The position numbers and the translations under genes are program-made. Below, piece after piece: positions 50,788 to 59,479 of a DNA stretch of 64,000 nt; position 1 is the stretch's first letter; each line of letters opens with the position of its first letter. The stretch comes from DATMER01 sp040349255 (GTDB taxonomy: Bacteria; Acidobacteriota; Thermoanaerobaculia; Multivoradales; UBA5704). Location of the stretch: positions 1-64,000 of the forward strand of contig JBEQUE010000120.1 in NCBI GenBank assembly GCA_040349255.1. The letters are read 5' to 3'. The notes below the pieces were generated by a model. The model was not told the origin of the DNA. It saw only the letters and a program-made list of their open reading frames with translations, and did no database searches.

Positions 50788-51340
50788 CAGCGCCTGAAGT
50801 CTTCCGCCAGCAGCGCCCAGCGCTCGTGGTCGCGCCACCGCCCGCCGATCTTGAGATAGCGCTGCGAGAGACCCTCCTTCCGGAACCCCAGGGTACGGAC
50901 GAGCGCCAGCGAGGCGCGGTTGTCGGGCTGCACGTTCGCTTCGAGCCGGTGGAGCTTCAGCGTCCGGAACGAGTATCGGACGAGGAGCTGGACCCCCTCG
51001 CGGACCAGCCCCTGCCCGGCGTAGCCGGCGTGGCCGTAGAAGCCGAGGTAGGCGCTCAGGAACACGCCGCGGACGATCTCGCTCAGGTTGGCGACGCCAA
51101 CCAGGGCGTCCGTCTCGCGGAGAAAGAGGAAACAGGGGAAGTACCGGTTGGAGTCGTTCCGCTCGACGTAGCGCCGGAAGCCGTCCTTCGTCGTCGGCGG
51201 GTAGACCCAGGGCCGGTGATACTTCCGGCTCTCCCGGACCAGCGACAGGAACTCCTCCGCATGGCCGCGCTCGGAAGGCCGGAGATAGACCGCTCTCCGG
51301 TCGCCAGCGTTTCCGGGGTTTTTGTTTTCGAGGAGGCCAT
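50787..51340 (-). CDS. RimJ-like GNAT acetyltransferase with an apparent frameshift near its start
   Basis: The frame read from about 51328 down to 50787 is a clear RimJ/RimL N-acetyltransferase: VYLRPSERGHAEEFLSL, ESRKYHRPWVYPPTT, ALVGVANLSEIVRGVFLSAY, GFYGHAGYAGQGLVREG, LKLHRLEANVQPDNRASLAL and LKIGGRWRDHERWALL. That frame has a TGA 13 nt above the ATG at 51340 and no ATG, GTG or TTG before the conserved core; the ATG lies in another frame. A one-base loss in the A4-C-A5-C4 run at 51314-51327 would explain this, so the gene is either frameshifted or affected by a sequence error. A shorter product from GTG at 51065 would lack half the domain. Confidence 0.72.
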
Positions 51341-51362
51341 GGGCGCTTCAGGGCGGAGCAAA

Positions 51363-51391
51363 GCCTAAAGTAGTGGTCGCCGAGAGGTCAA
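51363..51391 (-). promoter_or_regulatory. Possible promoter of the rimJ-like/truA unit
   Basis: On the minus strand TTGACC (51391-51386), 17 nt and TTAGGC (51368-51363) lie 23 nt above the ATG at 51340. The -10 match is weak. Confidence 0.38.
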
Positions 51392-51519
51392 TGCTCAACA
51401 CTTCCTTTGCGCCGTTTCCGGGAACCGGCGGGCCCCCGGACCCGTCCAAGGAGAGAGGAAGGGCCGGCCGTGTCGGCCCGATGGTGCCGTTCTGCGATTT
51501 TTCTTTGCCGAGAGAGAGC

Positions 51520-51525
51520 TAAAAT
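51520..51525 (+). promoter_or_regulatory. -10 box of the second GNAT gene, predicted leaderless
   Basis: TAAAAT is followed by six bases and ATG at 51532; no ribosome binding site exists in between. The -35 region is not conserved. Confidence 0.5.
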
Positions 51526-51531
51526 CGAGCC

Positions 51532-52095
51532 ATGGCTTTCATGGAGCGCTTCTCTCCCCAGGAAGTAACCCTCCGGCCGGCGGTGCCGCGGGACGCCGAG
51601 CTGCTGCGTCAGTGGCGCTCGGAGCCGAGCGTCCGGCGTTTTCAACCTCTCAACGAGCTGCCGACCGCGCAGCTCCGGGCGGACGTGGCGAGCCAGAGGA
51701 TCCCGGATCTCTACCGGGGCCGGGGCGAGAAGTTCCAGTGGATCGTGCAGGTCGGAGGCGACCCGGCGGGCTGGATCACCCTCGTGGTGAGCAACTGGGA
51801 GCACGGCCTGGCCGAGGTCGGATATGCCCTCTCGACCTCCTACCAGGGCCAGGGCGTGATGACCGAGGCCCTGCAGACCCTCCTCGACGACCTATTCCTG
51901 AACACCCTCCTGGAGCGGGTCGAGGCCCGCTGCGCCACCGAGAACCTGGGCTCGCAGCGCGTCCTGGAGAAGAACGGCTTCCAGCGCGAAGGCCACCTCA
52001 AGGGCTACTTCAAGCTTCGCGGCCGGCGGGTGGACAACTTCCTCTACGGCCTGCTTCGCGACGATTACCTGGCGATCCGGCGGGGCGAACGGTAG
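51532..52095 (+). CDS. GNAT acetyltransferase (RimJ/RimL family)
   Basis: The 187-residue protein has the RimJ/RimL pattern: VTLRPAVPRDAELLRQWRSE, WIVQVGGDPAGWITLVVSNW, AEVGYALSTSYQGQGVMTEA (acetyl-CoA loop) and VEARCATENLGSQRVLEKNG, FQREGHLKGYFKLRGRRVD. It likely acetylates a protein N-terminus or a small amine; substrate unknown. It is divergent from the related rimJ-like gene, so the two may be an old duplication. Start supported by a leaderless promoter. Confidence 0.88.
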   Translation: MAFMERFSPQEVTLRPAVPRDAELLRQWRSEPSVRRFQPLNELPTAQLRADVASQRIPDLYRGRGEKFQWIVQVGGDPAGWITLVVSNWEHGLAEVGYALSTSYQGQGVMTEALQTLLDDLFLNTLLERVEARCATENLGSQRVLEKNGFQREGHLKGYFKLRGRRVDNFLYGLLRDDYLAIRRGER

Positions 52096-52150
52096 CCGGG
52101 TTGCGCCGACCGGCGACGACTGGTATCGTAAGGCGGAATCGAGGCTGTTC

Positions 52151-52768
52151 ATGAGCACCCGGCCCGCCGCCAGGATCGACAGGATCGAGCCTTCCACCAT
52201 CGAGGAGTTCCTCGCGTGGGAGGATGAGGACGCGCGGGTGGAGTGGGTGGATGGAAAAGTCCTCCGCATGGCACCGGTCTCCTCCCGCCACCAGAACGTC
52301 GTCAGCTTCCTGCTCACCCTTCTGACGCTCTACGTCGAGGAGCACGATCTCGGCTGGCTCACGACGGCTCCGTTCTCGATGCACCTGGCCATCCGCCAGC
52401 AGGTGCGGGAGCCCGATCTGCTGTTCGTCGCCCGGGATCGGATGGACCGGATCCGCGATCTCTATCTGGACGGCCCCGCGGACGCCGTGGTCGAGGTCGT
52501 TTCGCCGGACAGCCGCCGGCGCGACCGGGTCGAGAAGGTGGCCGACTACGAGGCGTCCGGCGTCCGGGAGTACTGGCTGGTCGATCCAAAGCTCCGCCAG
52601 GTGGAGCTGCGACGCCTGGGCGACGACGGCCGCTATAGGCTCATCGAGCCCGAGGGTGGGATCTTCACCTCGGAAGCCATCCCGGGGTTCCGCCTTCGGA
52701 TCGACTGGCTCTGGCGCGAGCCGCTTCCGAAGGTCCTCGACGCCGCCCGCGAGCTGGGGCTGCTCTGA
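52151..52768 (+). CDS. Uma2-family (DUF820) PD-(D/E)xK nuclease-fold protein
   Basis: The 205-residue protein begins STIEEFLAWEDEDARVEWVDGKVL and shows the nuclease core: EPDLLFVARDR, DAVVEVVSPDSRRRDRVEK and DYEASGVREYWLVDP, matching Uma2 endonuclease family proteins. The active-site Asp/Glu residues appear present. These proteins are abundant in some bacteria and their role is unclear. It is tail to tail with the helicase gene, 2 nt apart. Confidence 0.85.
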   Translation: MSTRPAARIDRIEPSTIEEFLAWEDEDARVEWVDGKVLRMAPVSSRHQNVVSFLLTLLTLYVEEHDLGWLTTAPFSMHLAIRQQVREPDLLFVARDRMDRIRDLYLDGPADAVVEVVSPDSRRRDRVEKVADYEASGVREYWLVDPKLRQVELRRLGDDGRYRLIEPEGGIFTSEAIPGFRLRIDWLWREPLPKVLDAARELGLL

Positions 52769-52770
52769 GC

Positions 52771-55119
52771 CTACAGCACCTCCAGGTTCGCGAACTTCGC
52801 CACCAGCTTGCGCTTGCCGGCCTTCTCGAAGAAGACGGTCAGCCGCATGTCGTCGCCCTGGCCTTCCATTTCAAGGATGACCCCGGGACCGAGGCTGGGG
52901 TGGCGGACGCGGCTGCCTCGCTTGATCGGCCGTCTCGGGACCTGGCTCTCGTCCGGCTCGGGAACGACAACCCGGCCTCTCGGAGCGGACGGGACCGGCT
53001 GCGGCCGGGACGGGACGAAGGAGGACGGCACGCCGGACCTCGGCGAGGCTGGAGCCGGGCGGTTCTCGGGACGGCCGTAGGCGGCCGGCGGCGCGGCGCG
53101 CGGCGGGGCCGCCTGGCCGAAGAAGGAGTAGATGCTCTGCGCCCGCTCGCTCGGCCGGTCTCCCAGGAAGAGGTCGGGGCTGTGGTGGACCTCGATCAGC
53201 TTGTCGGGCAGCTCGTGGAGGAACGGCGACTCCATCTGGTCCTGGTACCGGCCCGCGATGCGCCGGCGCCGGCAGCAGCTCAGGTACAGGCGTTCGCGCG
53301 CCCGGGTCATGCCGACGTAGAGCAGCCGGCGCTCCTCCTCGATGTCCTCCCGCGCGCCCTGGGAGTTGAAGTGCGGCAGGAGGCCGTCCTCCAGGCCCGC
53401 GACCACCACGGCCTTGAACTCCAGACCCTTGGCGCTGTGGAGCGTCATCAGGGAGACGCCCTTCTCCTCCTGGAGCGAGTCGAGGTCGGTCACCAGCGCC
53501 ACGTGATCCAGGAAGGCGGTGAGGAGGTCCTCGTCGCCCCGGTTGTAGCTGTTCGCCTCGGTGAACTCCTGCGCCGCGGATAGGAACTCCTCGATGTTCT
53601 CCAGCCTGGCGAGGTCCTCCGGGTCGTCCTTGTCGTAGAGATTCGCGTAGTTGGTGTCCTTGAGCAGGCGGTCGAGCAGGGCCGGGAGCGGCAGCTCCTT
53701 CGAGGCCTCCTGGAGACCGACGATCAGGTCCCGGAACTTGCGCAGCGAGGTGGCACTGCGGGCCGGGAGCGTGCCGAGGTCATCCAGATAAAGGACGTCC
53801 CAGACCGGCTGGCCGAGCTGGACCGCGCGGTCCCGCAGCAGCTCCTGGGTGGACTTGCCGATGCCGCGCGGCGGCTGGTTGAAAATCCGCGCCAGGGAGA
53901 AGTTGTCGCGCGGGTTGCGCAGCACGCGCAGGTAGGCCACCAGGTCCTTGATCTCGGACCGGTCGTAGAAGCGCACGCCCCCGACCAGCGAGTAGGGGAT
54001 CTCGCGCTTGAGCATCTCGTCTTCGATCGCCCGCGTCTGCGCGTTGGTCCGGACGAGCACCGCCATCTCGCCGAGCTTGTGGTTCCGGCGGAGCTTCTGG
54101 ATCGTGTCGACGATCCAGTTGGCCTCGTCGCCCTCGTCGGTGGCCTTGTAGAGCTCGGCCTTGGTGCCGGCTCCCTGGTCGGTCCACAGGCGCTTGCCGC
54201 GGCGGTGGACGTTGTTCGCGATGAGCGCGCCCGAGACGTCGAGGATCGTCTGGGTCGAGCGGTAGTTGCGCTCCAGCTTGTGGATCGCGGCGCCCGGGAA
54301 GGTCGCCTCGAACTCCAGGATGTTGTCGAGGCTCGCGCCGCGCCAGCGATAGATACCCTGGTCCTCGTCGCCGACCGCGGTGAGGTTGCCTGCCGAGCCG
54401 ATCAGCTCCTGGATGAGGCGGAGCTGGGCGTGGTTGGTGTCCTGGTACTCGTCGACCAGGAGATAGCGCGTGCGATAGCGGATCCGGTCGCGGACGTCGG
54501 CGTCGTGCGAGAGGAGCTTGACCGAGAGGCTGATGAGGTCGTCGAAGTCCACGCCGGAAGCCTGGCCGAGCAGCCCCTGGTAGCGCCGGTAGAGGGCGGC
54601 GACCTTCTTCTCGAAGAAGTTGGTGGCGGCCGACTCGTAGGCCGGCGGCTCGATCAGCTTGTTCTTCGCGCCGCTGATCTGGGAGAGCACGGCGCGCGGC
54701 GAGAACGCGGTCTCGGAGAGCCCTTCGGAGGCCAGCGCCTCCTTGACCAGGCCGAGCTGGTCGGAGGTGTCCAGGATGGCGAAGTCGCGCCGCAGGCCGA
54801 CCCGCTCGCCGTAGCGCCGCAGGAGGACCAGGCCGAAGCGGTGGAAGGTGCCGACCGAGGTGCTCAGGGGGTGGAGACCCAGGAGGTCCTCGACCCGCTC
54901 GCGCATCTCGGCGGCGGCCTTGTTGGTGAACGTCATGGCCGCGATGTGGCCGGGGTCGATCCCCTTCTCCTCGACCAGCCAGGAGATGCGATAGGTGATG
55001 ACCCGGGTCTTGCCGGACCCCGCGCCGGCCAGCACGAGCTGCGGCCCGTCGCCATGCGTGACCGCGGCGACCTGGTCCGGGTTGAGCTGCTTTTCGAGGT
55101 CGAGGGTGCTCCGTCTCAC
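52771..55119 (-). CDS. pcrA: UvrD/PcrA-type superfamily-1 DNA helicase
   Basis: The 782-residue protein has the SF1A helicase motifs in order: Q-motif LNPDQVAAV, motif I LAGAGSGKTRV (31-38), Ia MTFTNKAAAEMRER, II LLVDEYQDTN, III AVGDEDQGIYRWRGA, IV LERNYRST, V VSLMTLHSAKGLEFKAVVVAGLEDG (in part VSLMTLHSAKGLEFK) and VI LLYVGMTRARERLYL. The Pro/Arg-rich C-terminal linker ends in the PcrA-type RGSRVRHPSLGPGVILEMEG tail that contacts RNA polymerase in PcrA. It serves excision repair and conflict resolution. Confidence 0.94.
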   Translation of the reverse strand: MRRSTLDLEKQLNPDQVAAVTHGDGPQLVLAGAGSGKTRVITYRISWLVEEKGIDPGHIAAMTFTNKAAAEMRERVEDLLGLHPLSTSVGTFHRFGLVLLRRYGERVGLRRDFAILDTSDQLGLVKEALASEGLSETAFSPRAVLSQISGAKNKLIEPPAYESAATNFFEKKVAALYRRYQGLLGQASGVDFDDLISLSVKLLSHDADVRDRIRYRTRYLLVDEYQDTNHAQLRLIQELIGSAGNLTAVGDEDQGIYRWRGASLDNILEFEATFPGAAIHKLERNYRSTQTILDVSGALIANNVHRRGKRLWTDQGAGTKAELYKATDEGDEANWIVDTIQKLRRNHKLGEMAVLVRTNAQTRAIEDEMLKREIPYSLVGGVRFYDRSEIKDLVAYLRVLRNPRDNFSLARIFNQPPRGIGKSTQELLRDRAVQLGQPVWDVLYLDDLGTLPARSATSLRKFRDLIVGLQEASKELPLPALLDRLLKDTNYANLYDKDDPEDLARLENIEEFLSAAQEFTEANSYNRGDEDLLTAFLDHVALVTDLDSLQEEKGVSLMTLHSAKGLEFKAVVVAGLEDGLLPHFNSQGAREDIEEERRLLYVGMTRARERLYLSCCRRRRIAGRYQDQMESPFLHELPDKLIEVHHSPDLFLGDRPSERAQSIYSFFGQAAPPRAAPPAAYGRPENRPAPASPRSGVPSSFVPSRPQPVPSAPRGRVVVPEPDESQVPRRPIKRGSRVRHPSLGPGVILEMEGQGDDMRLTVFFEKAGKRKLVAKFANLEVL

Positions 55120-55229
55120 GGCGGGCAGGATAGCAAGGAAAGGGAATCCACGCCCCTCCGACCCGGTTACCCTGCTCGGCGGAGCGCTGCCCGCGCACGT
55201 ATATAAGAGGTACCAAGGAGCCAGGAACC

Positions 55230-56321
55230 ATGAAGCCGGTAGAGATCCACGACTATCTTTCGCAGCAGGTCATCGGCCAGGAGGAGGCCCTCCGCTACGT
55301 GTCGGTGGCCATCTTCAAGCATCTCCAGGGGGAGAAGTACGGCAACCTCCTGCTGATCGGCAACTCCGGCACCGGCAAGACCACGATCATGCGCGGGATC
55401 GAGTCGCTCTACAACTCGCGGGAGGACTTCCGCGAGCACCGGATCGTGCTCATCATGAACGCCAACACCCTGGCGACCGAGGAGGGGGCCGTGGACACCG
55501 GCCGCCTCTTCACCCGCCTGGAGGAGCGCGCCCGCCAGGTGCTCGGAGCCGGCGCCTCCGCGGAGGAGATCGGCCGCGCCATGGAGCGCGCCACCGTCTG
55601 CCTCGACGAGATCGACAAGGTCTCGGGCCTCCTCGGCGGCAAGCCCTACGTCACCGGCATCAACATCCAGCAGGCGCTCCTGACGCTCATCGAAGGCGAG
55701 CGGGTCTTCCATCCCATGACCGTCCTCAGGGACGGCGACGCCGACACCAACGGCGTCTGGGTCGACACCGGCAAGATGCTCTTCCTCTGCGCCGGCGCCT
55801 TCGAGACGCTCTACGACCAGATCTTCGCCCGCGTCACCTCGGCCAAGAGCGGCGTCAAGCTGCCGACCACGACCACCTATGTCAACGGCAAGATCCAGAT
55901 CCGCGAGTACTTCACCCTGCGCCACCACTTCCGTCCCGAGGACCTCTTCGAGTACGGCATGCAGCCGCAGTTCCTCTCGCGCTTCGACAACGCCGTCATC
56001 CTGGAAGATCTCACCTCCGACACGCTCGCGAAGATCTTCGCCGAGCCCCGGGACAGCGTGTTCCGGGCGTCCCAGGGTTTCTTCCGCAAATACGGGATCG
56101 AGCTGGACATCACCGACACCGCGGTCAAGGCCATCGCGGAGGAGGCGTCCAAGAGCAGCCGCATCGGCGCCCGGGCGCTCAAGTCGGTCTACGGTAAGAT
56201 CATCAAGCCGTTCGAGTTCGACCCCTTCTCCCGCGAGGAGGTGCAGAAGAACGGCGGCGAGATGCACAAGCTGCTCATCGACGAGAAGCTGGTCGCCACG
56301 GCTTTGAAGCCGCCCATCTGA
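55230..56321 (+). CDS. ClpX-like AAA+ ATPase without zinc domain and with altered pore loop
   Basis: The 363-residue protein is a single AAA+ module most like ClpX/HslU: QVIGQEEAL, Walker A IGNSGTGKTT (43-52), Walker B ATVCLDEIDKVSG (Asp126, Glu127), the ClpX-like INIQQALLTLIEG, and sensor 2 IGARALKSVYGKI with Arg315. It differs from ClpX: no N-terminal zinc domain, the GYVG substrate-gripping loop reads GAVD (about 86-89), and the ClpP-docking IGF loop is not visible. It is therefore unlikely to feed ClpP. A gene for a zinc metallopeptidase follows after 22 nt and probably shares its transcript. AAGGAG precedes the ATG; TATATAA at 55200 is a possible -10. Confidence 0.82.
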   Translation: MKPVEIHDYLSQQVIGQEEALRYVSVAIFKHLQGEKYGNLLLIGNSGTGKTTIMRGIESLYNSREDFREHRIVLIMNANTLATEEGAVDTGRLFTRLEERARQVLGAGASAEEIGRAMERATVCLDEIDKVSGLLGGKPYVTGINIQQALLTLIEGERVFHPMTVLRDGDADTNGVWVDTGKMLFLCAGAFETLYDQIFARVTSAKSGVKLPTTTTYVNGKIQIREYFTLRHHFRPEDLFEYGMQPQFLSRFDNAVILEDLTSDTLAKIFAEPRDSVFRASQGFFRKYGIELDITDTAVKAIAEEASKSSRIGARALKSVYGKIIKPFEFDPFSREEVQKNGGEMHKLLIDEKLVATALKPPI

Positions 56322-56343
56322 TTCCAATCCCCTGGAGGCCTGC

Positions 56344-58332
56344 ATGAAGGATGACGCCGTCCGGCAGACCGTCGAGCGCCTGGTCGAGAAGCACGGTCCC
56401 CAGCACGCGGAGCGCATCCGGCTCGGAGTCGGGCAGGTCGCGGAGCGCTGGTGGGACGAGGACGGCGACGGCGAAGTCTTCTCCGCCTTCTGCGAGCGGA
56501 GCTTCCTCGCCGACCCGGCGGAGCTGGCGCGGACCTTCGAGCGGCTGGAGCGAGTGCTCGAGCAGGTGGACGGCCATCTCTACGAGGTGCGCCGCGAGCT
56601 GACCACGCCGATCGACGTGGACACCGGCGAGATCTCGATCGCCGACCAGTACCTGGCCAACCTCGACCTCGCCTCGCACGTCAACGAGGACCTGTTCCGG
56701 ACCAAGGTCGCCTTCCTCGCGCTCCTCAACTTTCCGGTCCACTCGCTCTGCCAGCGGCTGGCGGAGGGGGCCGGCTGGGACCGCGAGACCTGGGCGCGGT
56801 CGCGCATGATGGACCGCTTCGCCCTGCGTGTGCCGGCCGCGCTCCACCAGGAGATCACCGAGGCGCTCATCCGGGCGGAGCGCTACAGCTCAAGCTACAA
56901 CATCCGACTGGACCGGGTGGTGAGCCCCGATGGCCCCGATGGCGAGCGGCTCTTCCAGGAAGGCCGGCGGCTGATCAGCCACTGGGGCCTCCGCGACGAG
57001 CTCGCCTCCCACTACGCCGATCCCTCCCCGGCCGGGCTCGTCCGCCAGCGGACCATCCTGAGGATCATGGAGCGCATCGTCCGCCAGGAGATCCCGGCCG
57101 TGGTGATCGACAACCCGGACGTCCTCTGGGAGCCGTTTTCCAACACGGTCCGCCGGGTGCAGGACGGGGCCGGGGTCGAGGCCGGTATCTCGAACCAGCG
57201 CGAGCCCGACACCCGCTACGCCTGTCTTCTCGGCGTGTTCCACGCCGTGCGCAAGGTCGATCCGTTCAGCCCGGGCGAGCCGACGTTCGTCGACCGGCGT
57301 TTCAACCTGGAGCGCCAGATCCCGGAGGCGGAGGCCGAGGCGCTGCTGGTCTCGGTGCTGGAATCGCCCGAGGTCCGCGATCTGGCCCGCGCCATCCGGG
57401 CGCGCCTGGGCCGGCCGCTGGAACCGTTCGACATCTGGTACTCGGGCTTCAAGGCCCGCGGCGCCCATAATGAAGAGGAGCTGGACCGGCTGGTGCGGTC
57501 GAAGTACCCGACCGTCGAGGCGTTCGGCACCGAGCTGCCGCAGGTGCTCCAGCGGGTCGGCTTCTCGCCGGAACGCTCCCGGTGGCTCGCCGAACGGATC
57601 GCGGTCGATCCGGCCCGCGGGGCCGGCCATGCCATGGGCGCGGTCCGGCGCGAGGATCGGGCCCACCTGCGCACCCGGGTGCCGCGCGGCGGCATGGACT
57701 ACAAGGGCTACAACGTCGCGCTCCACGAGCTGGGGCACAACGTGGAGCAGGTCTTCTCGCTCAACGGGATCGACCTCTGGTCGCTCTCCGGGGTGCCGAA
57801 CAACGCGTGCACGGAGGCGGTGGCCTTCGTCTTCCAGAACCGGGACCTGGAGCTGCTCGGGCTGCAGACGCCGAGCGCCGAGACCCGCCGGGCGCAGGCG
57901 CTCGCCACGCTCTGGAACACCTATGAGATCGGCGGCGTGGCCCTGGTGGACATGCGGGTCTGGCGGTGGATGTACGACCACCCCGACGCCACCCCGGCCG
58001 AGCTGCGGGAGGCGACGCTCGGCATCGCGCGCGCGGTCTGGAACCGCTGGTACGCGCCGGTTTTCGGAGTGCGGGACTCGGACATCCTGGCGATCTACTC
58101 GCACATGATCGTCTACGCCCTCTACCTGCCGGACTACCCGATCGGCCACATCATCGCCTTCCAGGTGGCCCGCCGGCTGGAGGAGGGGGACTTCGGCGCC
58201 GAGCTGGAGCGGGTGACCCGCCAGGGCCGGCTGACGCCGGACGGCTGGATGCGCGGCGCCGTGGGCGGACCGATCTCGGCCCGCGCCCTGCTCGACGCGG
58301 CCGGCGAGGCCTTGGCCGCGACCGGCCGCTAG
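56344..58332 (+). CDS. Predicted gluzincin metallopeptidase (HELGH), partner of the ClpX-like ATPase
   Basis: The 662-residue, largely helical protein has the zinc motif HELGH at residues 461-465 (NVALHELGHNVE) and a likely third ligand Glu491 in NNACTEAVAF, 26 residues later, as in M3-like oligopeptidases. The region before it (SGFKARGAHNEEELDRLVRS, GGMDYKGYNVALHELGH as GGMDYKGYN) and after it (LWNTYEIGGVALVDMRVWRW) resembles the closed-cavity fold of that clan. The first 350 residues match no family I recognise. It has no signal peptide, so it acts in the cytoplasm. CTGGAGG precedes the ATG. Family placement is by motif only. Confidence 0.72.
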   Translation: MKDDAVRQTVERLVEKHGPQHAERIRLGVGQVAERWWDEDGDGEVFSAFCERSFLADPAELARTFERLERVLEQVDGHLYEVRRELTTPIDVDTGEISIADQYLANLDLASHVNEDLFRTKVAFLALLNFPVHSLCQRLAEGAGWDRETWARSRMMDRFALRVPAALHQEITEALIRAERYSSSYNIRLDRVVSPDGPDGERLFQEGRRLISHWGLRDELASHYADPSPAGLVRQRTILRIMERIVRQEIPAVVIDNPDVLWEPFSNTVRRVQDGAGVEAGISNQREPDTRYACLLGVFHAVRKVDPFSPGEPTFVDRRFNLERQIPEAEAEALLVSVLESPEVRDLARAIRARLGRPLEPFDIWYSGFKARGAHNEEELDRLVRSKYPTVEAFGTELPQVLQRVGFSPERSRWLAERIAVDPARGAGHAMGAVRREDRAHLRTRVPRGGMDYKGYNVALHELGHNVEQVFSLNGIDLWSLSGVPNNACTEAVAFVFQNRDLELLGLQTPSAETRRAQALATLWNTYEIGGVALVDMRVWRWMYDHPDATPAELREATLGIARAVWNRWYAPVFGVRDSDILAIYSHMIVYALYLPDYPIGHIIAFQVARRLEEGDFGAELERVTRQGRLTPDGWMRGAVGGPISARALLDAAGEALAATGR

Positions 58333-58384
58333 CCGCCAGGAGACCGCCCCCAACGATTTCCGCGGCTCGCGCGTCTACCTGGGT

Positions 58385-58936
58385 GTGAACATACCCGTGA
58401 CGACGAACGCGATCCTGGACAGCGCCAAGGACGAGACCCCGGCGGAGAGGCTCGCGAAGCTCTTCGACACCCACCAGCGGCGGCTGTTCCAACTGGCCCT
58501 GCGGCTGTCCTCGGACCGGGAGGAGGCCCGCGACCTGGTCCAGGAGGCGTTCCTGCGGGCCGCCCGCCAGCCGCGCGCGGTGCCCGGGGGCGAGCCGGCC
58601 GGCGAGGCCTGGCTGGTCCGCACCCTGGTCAACCTCTGCCGGGACCGCTACCGCCGGCTTGCCGTGCGGTCGCGGGCGCGGCAGGAGCTGACCCGGGAGG
58701 AACGGCAGGGACGCCATCCGGAGGAGACCCACGTGGCCCGCGCCACCGTGCAGGCGGCCCTGGAGCGCCTGTCGCCCCGGCGCCGCGCCGTCGTCGTCCT
58801 GCACGAGCTGGAGGAGCGGCCGGTGCGCGAGGTGGCCCGGCTGCTGGGCGTGACCGAAGTGACCGTCCGCTGGCACCTGCTGGCGGCCCGCCGGGAGCTT
58901 GCGAAGACGCTCCTCGCGGAAGGAGGCCTGTCATGA
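58385..58936 (+). CDS. ECF-type RNA polymerase sigma factor
   Basis: The 183-residue protein has sigma-70 region 2 (FDTHQRRLFQLALRLSSDREEARDLVQEAF, in part LALRLSSDREEARDLVQEAF, and LVRTLVNLCRDRYRR) and region 4 (LERLSPRRRAVVVLHELEER, VREVARLLGVTEVTVRWHLL). A possible ECF promoter (CAAC, 17 nt, CGTC at 58351-58375) lies just before the GTG start, suggesting autoregulation. The next gene overlaps by 4 nt and encodes a small membrane protein that could be its anti-sigma factor. Confidence 0.9.
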   Translation: MNIPVTTNAILDSAKDETPAERLAKLFDTHQRRLFQLALRLSSDREEARDLVQEAFLRAARQPRAVPGGEPAGEAWLVRTLVNLCRDRYRRLAVRSRARQELTREERQGRHPEETHVARATVQAALERLSPRRRAVVVLHELEERPVREVARLLGVTEVTVRWHLLAARRELAKTLLAEGGLS

Positions 58937-59460
58937 ATCTGAAGGACGTCCTGAGGAAGGGAGATCCCGCGGCGGACGACCCCGGGCTGAGCCCGGAGGA
59001 GATCCAGGCCATGCGCCGGACCGTGCTCGCCGCCGTGCCCGAGTCGCGGCGTCGGGCCTGGCTGATTCCTGTCGCCACGGCCGCGGTCCTGATCCTGGCC
59101 GCCATTCTAGGCCTGAGCCTGTGGCGCCAGCCCGCGCAACCCACCCGGCTCGCCAGCGAGGAGCGGGCGGTGGCGCCCTCTCCCGCGCAGCGGGGGAGGG
59201 TCGGGGAGGGGTCTTCCTCTCCGACGCCGAAAAGACCCCTCCCCTTCCCTCCCCCGCGCCAGGGCGCGGGAGAGGGCGCCACCTCCCACCCGGATCGGGA
59301 GGAGAAGGTGGTGCGGGTCCATCCACGGCCGCGGCCCGCTCCGGTCCCGAAGCCCGAGCCGGTCGAGCAGGCCAGGACCGAGACCCCACAGCAACAGATC
59401 CAGTTTTCCACCCCCGGCGGCACCCGGGTCATCTGGGTGCTCGACCGGACCGCGGAATGA
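58933..59460 (+). CDS. Single-span membrane protein, candidate anti-sigma factor
   Basis: The ATG overlaps the sigma-factor stop (ATGA). The 175-residue protein has a cytoplasmic N-terminus (~40 residues), one transmembrane helix (LIPVATAAVLILAAILGLSL) and an extracytoplasmic Pro/Arg-rich part ending QIQFSTPGGTRVIWVL. Its position and topology match anti-sigma factors, though no zinc (ZAS) motif is present. Residues about 80-117 are encoded by an inserted palindromic repeat (59169-59283) and have the low-complexity look of such insertions. Confidence 0.7.
   Translation: MNLKDVLRKGDPAADDPGLSPEEIQAMRRTVLAAVPESRRRAWLIPVATAAVLILAAILGLSLWRQPAQPTRLASEERAVAPSPAQRGRVGEGSSSPTPKRPLPFPPPRQGAGEGATSHPDREEKVVRVHPRPRPAPVPKPEPVEQARTETPQQQIQFSTPGGTRVIWVLDRTAE
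59169..59283. repeat. 115-bp palindromic repeat inside a coding region
   Basis: Outer arms of 20 bp (GGTGGCGCCCTCTCCCGCGC at 59169-59188, reverse complement at 59264-59283) enclose inner arms of about 26 bp (starting GCGGGGGAGGG and ending CCCTCCCCCGC), leaving a short loop near 59225. The reading frame of the surrounding gene passes through without a stop. Its CCCTCTCCC arms resemble the hairpin at 46294. Confidence 0.8.
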
Positions 59461-59479
59461 ATCCAGGAGACCCGAGACC

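Noticed and set aside
51314..51327. Programmed -1 frameshift site for the RimJ-like gene
   Set aside because: The A4-C-A5-C4 run does not give a proper X-XXY-YYZ heptamer in the start-codon frame and no stimulatory structure is evident; decay or a sequence error is simpler.
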